From: Eubacterium sp. CAG:786
GTDB taxonomy: Bacteria; Bacillota; Clostridia; Oscillospirales; Ruminococcaceae
Assembly: GCA_000432175.1 (NCBI GenBank)
Contig: HF989460.1
Span: forward strand, 20,751 to 31,955
DNA: 11,205 nucleotides
Direction: 5' to 3'
Shown: positions 5,857 through 11,205 of the stretch, in pieces
Numbering within the stretch: the first letter of the stretch is position 1
Layout of the letters: the number at the start of each line of letters is the position of its first letter
Notes under the pieces: generated by a model
Database searches by the model: none
What the model was told of the DNA's origin: nothing
What the model saw: only the letters and a program-made list of their open reading frames with translations
Translations under genes and position numbers: made by a program

Positions 5857-7131
5857 TCAGCCTGCGCCTTCGCAGACGTAAAGTGTGTAGTTTATCCCGT
5901 TCCCAGGATATTTATACGGTTTAGTGCAGCCTTTATCCATGTACACCGTGCCCCACCGGCAGTACTCAGCCGCATCAAACTCCCAGTCCGGGGGGACCCT
6001 GAAAGATTGTCTTACCGTTCTGCCATCGGAGTAGAGCAGGTTGAGCGTCACGGTGCGCAGCGGCTTTTTCCACGCTGTGATCGTATCCGGCTCGGTAACT
6101 TTCTTGCCATAGTCAAACTTTGCCGTGTAGTACGACACGTCGTTTTCATCGAACGCCTCGACTTCCTTCAGTGCGAGGGTTCCGCGGTCAACAGTATATA
6201 CGGTGCTTGAAGAACCATAATCTATGAAGAATATTTCTTCTTCCTGAGTGCAGGTGAGGCGGATAAATTCCACGCCATCGCCCGGAAGCATCATGTTGAC
6301 GACATAATCATCGAGCCATTCGGGCGAAGTGTCGGCAGGCATTACGCTGACCTTGCCGTTATCGTCGGTGTAGAAGCTGTACTCGTCATAGTGTCCAACT
6401 GACCCTCCATCGACCCAGAAAGCATATCCGTTGTCAGTCTTGACTGAATGGGAGATCGCCCCGAATCCGTTTGAATAATCCTCGGTAATGGTAATATTCC
6501 CGTATATCGGGAGCAGGTTTGAAAGGAGATTTGCGTCGTGGAGAAGTTCCGGCGTAAAATCAAGGTCGTAGAATTCGTTGCGGCTGAACTCAGAGAGTGA
6601 ATAGCCGTCGTTCTCCTTATTGAATCCGATGTTGAATACGGTCTCCTCGACTGCGTTGAAGCGCAGGTGCTCGCGTATCGTGACTACAAACGTGCTGTCT
6701 CCGTTTTTCTTGCAGTCCACCTCAGAGGAGACTCCGAGATACGAGTGAAAATATTCGTTGATTTCGGGGAATTCCCAGCAGATTTTGCCGTCGTTGACCA
6801 CGCATTTCGTGCTGACTGTATCCGGAGGAGCTGCGGCAGTCTTTCCGCTCAGTATGACGCTCTGAATTTCCTTCAGCTGATCCCCGGACAGCACGGCGTC
6901 GTCTGAAAATTCGAGATTCGCCTTGTATGCCGCATACCAGCCCGCTGTATTCCATGCGAACTCCGGCGTGTCCGTATCAATGCTGCCGTTCCATGCCAGC
7001 GTGCGGTAGGCCAGGGCGGCAGATATTGCGAGATCTTCCAGGTCGTTAAATTCAGTGTTTTCGGTTCTGCATCCGGCTATGCAGGAAATAAAGATGGATA
7101 TTGCTGAGATGAGAGAAGTGATTTTGTCCAT
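5857..7131 (-). CDS. lipoprotein of unknown function
   Basis: The protein has about 424 residues. It begins MDKITSLISAISIFISC and carries lipobox IAGC (Cys21), so the mature protein should be lipid-anchored outside the membrane. An in-frame ATG at 7143 would add four residues. Neither start has a good SD (AAGG sits only 3 nt before 7131), and I prefer 7131 because the signal peptide is then canonical. The mature part is acidic and rich in aromatic residues and short beta strands, with few cysteines (including CTQEEE, YCRWG and KGCTKP near the end). I recognise no domain. It begins a likely three-gene - strand run. Two hairpins lie just before the start (7144-7186). Confidence 0.85.
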   Translation of the reverse strand: MDKITSLISAISIFISCIAGCRTENTEFNDLEDLAISAALAYRTLAWNGSIDTDTPEFAWNTAGWYAAYKANLEFSDDAVLSGDQLKEIQSVILSGKTAAAPPDTVSTKCVVNDGKICWEFPEINEYFHSYLGVSSEVDCKKNGDSTFVVTIREHLRFNAVEETVFNIGFNKENDGYSLSEFSRNEFYDLDFTPELLHDANLLSNLLPIYGNITITEDYSNGFGAISHSVKTDNGYAFWVDGGSVGHYDEYSFYTDDNGKVSVMPADTSPEWLDDYVVNMMLPGDGVEFIRLTCTQEEEIFFIDYGSSSTVYTVDRGTLALKEVEAFDENDVSYYTAKFDYGKKVTEPDTITAWKKPLRTVTLNLLYSDGRTVRQSFRVPPDWEFDAAEYCRWGTVYMDKGCTKPYKYPGNGINYTLYVCEGAG

Positions 7132-7143
7132 GATCCTTACCAT

Positions 7144-7465
7144 AGCTTTCGACGAGCGAAAGCTTTCCTTTCTCCCCGTTTCGGGGCGGTTTTCAGAGAG
7201 TATTCGTTTTGTCGGAAAAGTGCGAAAGTTATGGGATACGCGGAGAAACGTTCAGGCAGCTGCTGGCTGAAATACAGCCGACCTGTTCAAACGAGCGTTC
7301 ACGCGCCTGTTTGTGTTATGCTGTGCTTGATTCGGAGAATTCCATGGGGCTTTTCTGCATAATTAGGAAAACGCTGATTAAATCAAATTCGCCTCGCTCA
7401 AACGAGCATACTCACGCGGCTGAATTTGATACGCTGCGCTTTAATCAGCGTATCCCTAGGTTCGA
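7144..7465. other. 322-nt intergenic region with hairpins and a structured repeat
   Basis: Next to the lipoprotein start are two short perfect hairpins: AGCTTTCG/CGAAAGCT (7144-7164) and CCCCG/CGGGG (7174-7186). Further on are two related segments about 110 nt apart, both with TCAAACGAGC followed by TCACGCG(C/G)CTG (7287-7309 and 7398-7422). The second lies inside the long imperfect palindrome at 7371-7451. I found no convincing promoter on either strand and no credible gene. Confidence 0.6.
7371..7451 (-). repeat. long imperfect palindromic element, possibly acting as terminator
   Basis: The outer arms ACGCTGATTAAA (7371-7382) and TTTAATCAGCGT (7440-7451) are perfect complements. The inner arms ATCAAATTC (7382-7390) and GAATTTGAT (7422-7430), plus GCC/GGC, continue the stem with a 9-nt bulge. 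The tip holds GCTC-AAAC-GAGC (7396-7407). On the - strand the structure ends in TTTT, 15 nt after the stop of the duplicated-domain lipoprotein gene, so it could terminate that transcript. The size and cruciform form resemble a miniature dispersed repeat. Confidence 0.6.
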
Positions 7466-8335
7466 TCAGCTCTGATGAATATTTACTGCTGCAAGTGCAT
7501 GGAAAGCGCTGATGAGTTCTTCTCCTGCTTCTATCGGTGCGGATTTTGATGTGCCGTCCGTAAAGTCGAACGAGAGTCCGTATGTGGTTTCATCCAGAGC
7601 GATCAAGCCGTCGTCGTCCGGCTTCTCATACTGTCTGACCATTGTTACGAGCTGCGTCTCTTTTATGATTCGGAGTATTTCCTCCGCGTCGTTTTCATTT
7701 ATCTTTTGTCTTTCGACTTGCGTATGTGCGCCGCTGTTGTCGATAACCGCGTCGAACGAAAAATACCAGGTGTTTTCATCCTTTTCAAGCGTATATGAGT
7801 AGGAAGAGGAATTATCCATGCTGCTGCAGCTCGCAAAGACAGACGTTATTTTAACGTTTTCTGCCGTCTCATAGTGCTTTTCTGCAAGGGAATAGAGATA
7901 TCTGAGCGCCTTGTCGCAGAAAGCGGTTTCCTTTTCTATGCTGTTTCCGTCGGGAAAAGTCATTCCGGAGCTGTGCGTCGGTGCGTCGGCTGCATGGAGA
8001 ATATTCAGCGTGCGGTATCTGCTCAGCCGGCTGATCTCGTCTTCCTCTCTGATGATCTCAAGGAATCCCTCAGCGTCTTCAGCCGGAATAGGGAATGAAT
8101 CGAAAGATGTATACCGGCTTTCCTTACTCTGTACATAGCAGCTCGCGGAAAAAAGCCAGTTTTCGTCCTGCTTTTGCAGGGAGAATGCATATACCGGATC
8201 GCACTCCGTGCCGTAATACGAAGTGCTGGCACCGATGATGTCGTCGGCATTGTATTTTTTATTTCCGCTGCACCCGAAAAGTAGTGATAGAATCGCCATA
8301 ATTATTGTCACCCTGCATTTGTAGTTCTTTTTCAT
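7466..8335 (-). CDS. lipoprotein with two tandem copies of one domain
   Basis: The protein has 289 residues. The start at 8335 has AGAGGTGA about 7 nt upstream. A signal peptide with lipobox LFGC (Cys22) marks it as an exported lipoprotein. The mature part is an internal duplication. Copy 1 (about 33-153) and copy 2 (about 163-285) align at a constant offset near 130: YAFSLQKQDENWLFS against YSYTLEKDENTWYFS, AEDAEGFLEIIRE against ENDAEEILRIIKE, RYR against RQYE, and FPDG against FTDG. Each copy ends in a helix (LRYLYSLAE, LISAFHALAA). I recognise no named family. It lies on the same strand as the 5857-7131 lipoprotein but is separated by 322 nt and a structured element, so it is probably a separate transcript. 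Confidence 0.9.
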   Translation of the reverse strand: MKKNYKCRVTIIMAILSLLFGCSGNKKYNADDIIGASTSYYGTECDPVYAFSLQKQDENWLFSASCYVQSKESRYTSFDSFPIPAEDAEGFLEIIREEDEISRLSRYRTLNILHAADAPTHSSGMTFPDGNSIEKETAFCDKALRYLYSLAEKHYETAENVKITSVFASCSSMDNSSSYSYTLEKDENTWYFSFDAVIDNSGAHTQVERQKINENDAEEILRIIKETQLVTMVRQYEKPDDDGLIALDETTYGLSFDFTDGTSKSAPIEAGEELISAFHALAAVNIHQS

Positions 8336-8543
8336 GCTTAGTCACCTCTGAAATTCTCATGTGAGCAAATGCCGGGCAGATAAATCCACCTTCGACGGAA
8401 GTCATAATGGACTTATCTTCCAAAGCAATAGCGCACGTTTCCTGAGCGTCTGCTGAATCAATACGCTTCAGTGCTGTTATGCCATTCAGATCGGTATGAG
8501 GTAAGCCATGCGGGAAATAAGTCTGCCTTTTATTTTCCGCATT
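8259..8543 (-). pseudogene. coding-like open frame without a start; possible gene remnant
   Basis: On the - strand, codons from 8543 down to about 8343 read as protein-like sequence with no stop, including QTYFPHGLPHTDLNG, ITALKRIDSADAQETCAIAL and SVEGGFICPAFAHMRISEV. The frame is closed upstream by TAG (8544-8546) and has no start codon near it. It then runs out of frame into the beginning of the lipoprotein gene to a TAA at 8259-8261. It may be the 3' remnant of a decayed gene. The alternative is a chance open frame; an internal ATG near 8405 would give only about 49 residues. I do not recognise the family. Confidence 0.3.
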
Positions 8544-8789
8544 CTATAATAAACAATGCTTATTGTGAACACGCACTACAAGTCTTGCAGCTATATATTT
8601 AATGCTTGAAAATTACAGAAAGCAATTAATTTGTATAAAGTATAACATAAATTGCAAAAAAAATCAAGAGGTAAAATCAATATAGACGGATATGCGTCAA
8701 ATTTTATTATACAACATCAAAACTCACTTTGGTTCGGCATAAGCGCCAGCAGTCAGGTTTAGAAGCTGTTTATATTCTGAAATGTAATG

Positions 8790-8818
8790 CAGGGGTTGCT
8801 TTCAGGCAACCCTGTTTA
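8790..8818 (+). terminator. terminator-like hairpin with no gene before it
   Basis: CAGGG-TTGC (8790-8799, one bulged G) pairs with GCAACCCTG (8806-8814) over a 6-nt loop, followed by TTTAATT. It is orientated for + transcripts, yet no + gene precedes it. It may end a short RNA, or insulate the sigma operon. Its left arm can alternatively pair with 8833-8840. Confidence 0.5.
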
Positions 8819-8851
8819 ATTGTGGCAGAACTCCCTGCATAATGACACTCC

Positions 8852-8880
8852 TTGCGCTTTTGTCATAAATGTGATATACT
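8852..8880 (+). promoter_or_regulatory. promoter of the sigma/anti-sigma operon
   Basis: TTGCGC (8852-8857), a 17-nt spacer and TATACT (8875-8880) with an extended TG at 8872-8873 form a housekeeping sigma-A type promoter. An inverted repeat ATGACA/TGTCAT (8842-8847, 8861-8866) straddles the -35. Transcription would begin near 8887, about 25 nt before the ATG. Confidence 0.65.
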
Positions 8881-8911
8881 GTAATCATTAATATATAGCC
8901 GAGGTCAAATT

Positions 8912-9451
8912 ATGATTAATGCCGCTTTAGCCGTTCTTCAAACCGATGAGCAACGGAATATCCTTTCTGAGTTTTATGAAGAAAACAAAAACAAATTCTT
9001 TTCGCTGGCTTACGCTAAATTGCATAATTCCGAAGAGTCAGAGGACGCAGTGCAGGAGGCTTTCCTGCGCATTGTCAAATATCCTGAAAAATTTTTTTCT
9101 ATCGAACCTCACAAAAGACTGCCTTATTCGATTATTATAATTAGGAACGTTGTTCTGCAAATGCTTGAGAAGCAGGGGAGATATACTTTTGAGGAACTGC
9201 CGGAGGGTATCCCTGACAGCAATTTGTCCATTGAGGATATATCGATAGGAAATGTTGCCCGAAGCGAACTGGTGGAATTTATCCAAACCCTGTCAGAAGC
9301 CAAAAAGCAGGCAGTTATCCTGAAAGGCGTATACGGCCTGAATAATCGCGAGATCGCCGACGTGCTCGGCATAACCGAATCAGCCGTACGCAGGAGAATA
9401 GCCGACGCATACGGCAGGATAATCTATTTTGTCAGAAGGGGAGAACGATGA
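8912..9451 (+). CDS. ECF-type sigma-70 family RNA polymerase sigma factor
   Basis: The protein has 179 residues, the normal size for an ECF sigma factor carrying only regions 2 and 4. ATG 8912 follows GAGGT (8901-8905) at 6-nt spacing. Region 2 spans about 24-88, with AYAKLHNSEESEDAVQEAFL matching the core-binding helix 2.2 and PYSIIIIRNVV the promoter-melting part. Region 4 (about 120-172) holds the helix-turn-helix NNREIADVLGITESAVRRRI. The linker (about 90-118) is acidic, as is usual. Its stop overlaps the next ATG (ATGA), coupling it to the anti-sigma protein. The housekeeping-type promoter means its own gene need not depend on it. The target promoters are unknown; the secreted-protein genes downstream are candidates. 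Confidence 0.94.
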   Translation: MINAALAVLQTDEQRNILSEFYEENKNKFFSLAYAKLHNSEESEDAVQEAFLRIVKYPEKFFSIEPHKRLPYSIIIIRNVVLQMLEKQGRYTFEELPEGIPDSNLSIEDISIGNVARSELVEFIQTLSEAKKQAVILKGVYGLNNREIADVLGITESAVRRRIADAYGRIIYFVRRGER

Positions 9452-10125
9452 GCAATACTGAATTTTCACAGATACTTGAACAGGTGTGCATGGAAGAATA
9501 TGCCGTTCCGGATAAGGTTCCGGTTCATCATTTTTCTTTTCGGCACAGGAAAAACATGCGGCGTATCCTTGATATGCCGTTTTCCTGCCCTGAACCCGTC
9601 AGGAAACTGAAACCTGACCGCAGGACGCTGTGTATTCTCATCGCGGCAATTTTTCTCGCGCTGCTCACGGTGTCGGGCGCGGCGTATTATATCAGCACAT
9701 TTATCATGAAAGAGCACAGGGACAACACGCAGCTGTTTGCATTTGATGTTTCCGGGGCGCCGGATACTATCGGGCGGGAGTATTATATCTCTGCATTGCC
9801 GGATGGGTATTTTGAAGCTGATAGAATGGCAGACCCTATCAGCATATGGACAACATATCAACACGGCGACTACGCCAATAATACTATAATACTCACGCAA
9901 ACCGTGAAGAAAGGCTTTGACCATCATTTCAACACAGAGGGATATTCCTTTGAAGAGGTTGAGATAAACGGGCATGAAGGCTTGTTCATCAGTTGGACTT
10001 GCGATGAAAGATATTGGAGCGAAGTAGTTTGGGATAATGGCGATTATATTTTAACGATTGATGGAATGTTGCCTAAAAAAGAACTTATAAATTTGGCAGA
10101 AAGTACTGAATTTTATAATTCTTGA
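9448..10125 (+). CDS. membrane anti-sigma protein with a DUF4367-like external domain
   Basis: The protein has 225 residues. A cytosolic N-terminus (1-60) should bind the sigma factor, one transmembrane helix lies at about 61-83 (LCILIAAIFLALLTVSG), and the external domain (about 95-220) resembles DUF4367. That domain shows YYISALPDGYF, an IIL strand, the YSFEEVEINGHEGLFISW core and a final WDNGDYILTIDGMLPKKELINLAES. In such pairs an envelope signal sensed outside releases the sigma factor. No classical zinc anti-sigma HxxxCxxC motif is visible. The start overlaps the sigma stop by 4 nt. The last 100-130 nt are noticeably more AT-rich than the rest of the gene. Confidence 0.9.
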   Translation: MSNTEFSQILEQVCMEEYAVPDKVPVHHFSFRHRKNMRRILDMPFSCPEPVRKLKPDRRTLCILIAAIFLALLTVSGAAYYISTFIMKEHRDNTQLFAFDVSGAPDTIGREYYISALPDGYFEADRMADPISIWTTYQHGDYANNTIILTQTVKKGFDHHFNTEGYSFEEVEINGHEGLFISWTCDERYWSEVVWDNGDYILTIDGMLPKKELINLAESTEFYNS

Positions 10126-10126
10126 T

Positions 10127-10152
10127 TTTTTTGCTCACAAAAAATTTTTATT
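10127..10152 (+). terminator. possible weak AT-rich terminator
   Basis: TTTTTTG (10127-10133), a CTCA loop and CAAAAAA (10138-10144) are followed by TTTTTATT. The stem is nearly all A-T pairs, so it may only partly separate the sigma operon from the secreted-protein genes. Confidence 0.35.
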
Positions 10153-10167
10153 CTGATTTACATATAT

Positions 10168-10185
10168 AGAGAGGGTGAACTCTCT
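10168..10185 (+). promoter_or_regulatory. small leader hairpin before the secreted-protein operon
   Basis: AGAGAG (10168-10173) pairs with CTCTCT (10180-10185) over the loop GGTGAA. It ends 15 nt before the SD of the next gene and could stabilise or modulate that leader. No clear promoter hexamers were found between 10126 and 10167. Confidence 0.35.
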
Positions 10186-10212
10186 GAAGTATAAAAGGAA
10201 GGAGGAATAAAA

Positions 10213-10650
10213 ATGAAACACTCAAAAATCATATCTGCAGTTCTTGCAGCAACAATTATAGGTACCAGTATGACTGCGGTTGCGTCTGCAAAAGAGTTGA
10301 GCTCAGCTAACACGAGTATAGTTGCACCCTGTTATGCAATTGCAAGTAATCCTGTATCTCAATTGTCGATAAGCGGCACAACAGCTTACTGCTCGAGCAA
10401 GGTCAGCGGTCCGTCTGTAAAATCCATTACGGCTGAACAGACCCTTGAAAAGTTCTGGGGACTGTGGATATGGAATGAGGTCGATAACGCAAACTGGACA
10501 AAGGTTGTGAACTCCAGCACCATAACTATGTCTAACAAGAAATACAATCTTGAAAGCGGTACATATCGGCTCAAGACTGTTTTCACGCTGACAGCGACCA
10601 ACGGCGAAACTGAAACCATCACGGTTTACAGCGGAGAGGTAAAACTTTAA
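10213..10650 (+). CDS. small secreted beta-sandwich-like protein
   Basis: The protein has 145 residues. ATG 10213 follows AAGGAAGGAGG at 7-nt spacing, one of the strongest SD sites here. The signal peptide (MKHSKIISAV...) is likely cleaved after AVASA (residue 26). The mature protein of about 119 residues has one pair of cysteines (40, 60), a Trp-rich middle (FWGLWIWNEVDNANW) and ends in strands such as GTYRLKTVFTLTATNGE and ITVYSGEVKL. It resembles small exported beta-sandwich proteins I recall from Lachnospiraceae and Ruminococcaceae, where strand-rich SGTYR...ETITVYS endings recur. The function is unknown. It is followed 18 nt later by another exported protein, so the pair forms an operon. 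Confidence 0.9.
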   Translation: MKHSKIISAVLAATIIGTSMTAVASAKELSSANTSIVAPCYAIASNPVSQLSISGTTAYCSSKVSGPSVKSITAEQTLEKFWGLWIWNEVDNANWTKVVNSSTITMSNKKYNLESGTYRLKTVFTLTATNGETETITVYSGEVKL

Positions 10651-10668
10651 TCAGAGGAGGACGTCAGG

Positions 10669-10980
10669 ATGACAAAGTTGGCAAGGGCAATTTCTGCGGC
10701 GGCTATGGCTGTTGTTATGACAACTACAATGGCAGCTACATCGTTGGCAGCAAATGACATCAGTGTATGCAGCACATGCGGACATACGACCCAGGTAGGT
10801 TCTATCGAAGGTCCGTATCAGTATTCATTTCTTGGTACGCATACACTCACTGATGGTCGAATATGCACTGTAACACAGAAAATTGGGTTTATTGTTGAAA
10901 GATGCACCAAATGTGGTACTGTAGTAAGCAAGAATAGTACTACAATCGGTGGCGAAATTCACAGTATAAACCACCCGTAA
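10669..10980 (+). CDS. small secreted protein with two CxxC pairs (zinc-ribbon-like)
   Basis: The protein has 103 residues. ATG 10669 has AGAGGAGG (GGAGG 10656-10660) 8 nt upstream. A hydrophobic signal peptide (Ala/Met/Thr-rich) probably ends at SLAA (about residue 28). The mature protein of about 75 residues has CSTCGH (Cys34, Cys37, His39) and CTKCGT (Cys79, Cys82), plus Cys66 and His58, His98 and His102. Paired CxxCG knuckles about 45 residues apart are the layout of a zinc ribbon, unusual for an exported protein; two disulfides are the alternative. The family is not recognised. It is the second gene of the secreted operon, ended by the hairpin at 10993-11032. Confidence 0.88.
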   Translation: MTKLARAISAAAMAVVMTTTMAATSLAANDISVCSTCGHTTQVGSIEGPYQYSFLGTHTLTDGRICTVTQKIGFIVERCTKCGTVVSKNSTTIGGEIHSINHP

Positions 10981-10992
10981 TCTGGCGTTAAA

Positions 10993-11038
10993 CTCGGCAC
11001 ATACGCAGCGCATAACCGGCGTATGTGCTGGGTTTTAT
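10993..11038 (+). terminator. strong rho-independent terminator
   Basis: A 14-bp stem pairs 10993-11006 with 11019-11032 (core GCACATACGC/GCGTATGTGC, two G-T pairs near the base) over a 12-nt loop, followed by TTTTATCT. It lies 13 nt after the secreted CxxC protein gene and closes that operon. Confidence 0.9.
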
Positions 11039-11066
11039 CTGATTAAGCAGAAAGCAGGTAATTATT

Positions 11067-11205
11067 ATGAAAAAGCGGTATATTTCCATCATAGTTTCCA
11101 TTCTGCTGCTGACATCATGCACCAATGGGAATTCTTCTGTCAGTGAATCGTCTGATCTGTCTTCGTCGGTCAGCGGTACAGATTTGGTTAGCAGTTCAGA
11201 AAGCA
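11067..11205 (+). CDS. lipoprotein, N-terminal part (runs off the window)
   Basis: ATG 11067 begins a signal peptide (KKRYISIIVSILLLTSC) with lipobox LTSC (Cys18). After it comes a Ser/Asn-rich linker, including SSVSESSDLSSSVSG, still open at base 11205. SD support is modest (GCAGG, about 9-10 nt upstream). Serine-rich spacers after the lipid anchor are common in Clostridia surface lipoproteins; the functional domain lies beyond the window. It starts 34 nt after the strong terminator's stem, so it has its own promoter or depends on read-through. Confidence 0.82.
   Translation, partial: MKKRYISIIVSILLLTSCTNGNSSVSESSDLSSSVSGTDLVSSSES

Larger units (their letters stand above)
8336..8911. other. 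576-nt intergenic region
   Basis: The left part (8343-8543) holds the start-less coding-like frame on the - strand. A small palindrome, ACAAT-GCTT-ATTGT, lies at about 8553-8566. From roughly 8575 to 8720 the DNA is strongly AT-rich with A-tracts and no gene. A terminator-like hairpin follows at 8790-8814, then the promoter of the sigma-factor operon. No tRNA or known riboswitch was seen. Confidence 0.6.

Noticed and set aside
7209..7475. 88-codon + strand frame in the intergenic region
   Set aside because: It passes through both structured repeat copies, has no SD, and is better explained as an open frame created by the repeat.
8545..8550. TATAAT on the + strand as a promoter for a small RNA ending at the 8790 hairpin
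   Set aside because: No acceptable -35 or extended TG at the right spacing; listed only as an open question with the orphan hairpin.
9466..9975. 169-codon - strand frame opposite the anti-sigma gene
   Set aside because: Antisense shadow with no SD; the + strand protein has a clear transmembrane helix and DUF4367-like domain coupled to the sigma factor.

Overview
The window looks like chromosomal DNA of a low-to-moderate-GC gut-type Clostridia, probably Ruminococcaceae/Oscillospiraceae. The evidence is strong GGAGG-type ribosome binding sites, many LxxC lipoproteins, an ECF sigma factor paired with a DUF4367-type anti-sigma protein, and protein families (a CD1871A-type CXXC miniprotein, a DUF6935-like protein) that I associate with this group. 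This placement is an inference. No rRNA, tRNA, CRISPR array or intact insertion sequence is visible.

Layout: (a) 1-570, the end of an upstream + strand gene coupled to a small four-helix membrane protein, closed by a strong terminator. (b) 618-2452, a two-component system on the - strand (OmpR/PhoB regulator, then histidine kinase, overlapping by 4 nt). (c) 2453-2581, a divergent control region with two extended -10 promoters and a near-perfect inverted repeat between them. (d) 2582-4516, a tight three-gene + strand operon: a 47-aa membrane miniprotein with a CxxC, a membrane polyferredoxin, and a thioredoxin-like (TlpA/ResA-type) lipoprotein. A bidirectional terminator follows at about 4624. 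(e) 4784-7131, three - strand genes in a row: a lipoprotein, a DUF6935-like protein and a small possibly lipocalin-like protein. (f) 7144-7465, an intergenic region with hairpins and a structured repeat. (g) 7466-8335, a - strand lipoprotein made of two tandem copies of one domain. (h) 8336-8911, a long intergenic region with an open, coding-like but start-less frame, an AT-rich tract, an orphan terminator-like hairpin and the promoter of the next operon. (i) 8912-10125, an ECF sigma factor and a membrane anti-sigma protein. (j) 10213-10980, two small secreted proteins, one carrying two CxxC pairs, then a strong terminator. (k) 11067 to the end, the start of a Ser-rich lipoprotein.

The most interesting unit is (b)-(d). 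A sensor/regulator pair faces a complete-looking trans-membrane electron-transfer set: cytosolic or membrane Fe-S clusters, a membrane CxxC miniprotein, and an extracellular CxxC thioredoxin lipoprotein. The regulator itself carries an unusual CxxC at the start of its DNA-binding domain, and the shared promoter region is symmetric. I infer a redox-responsive system that supplies reducing power to the outer face of the membrane without a CcdA/DsbD-type protein in view. The second unit, (i)-(k), looks like an envelope-stress sigma/anti-sigma switch next to small exported proteins of unknown role.
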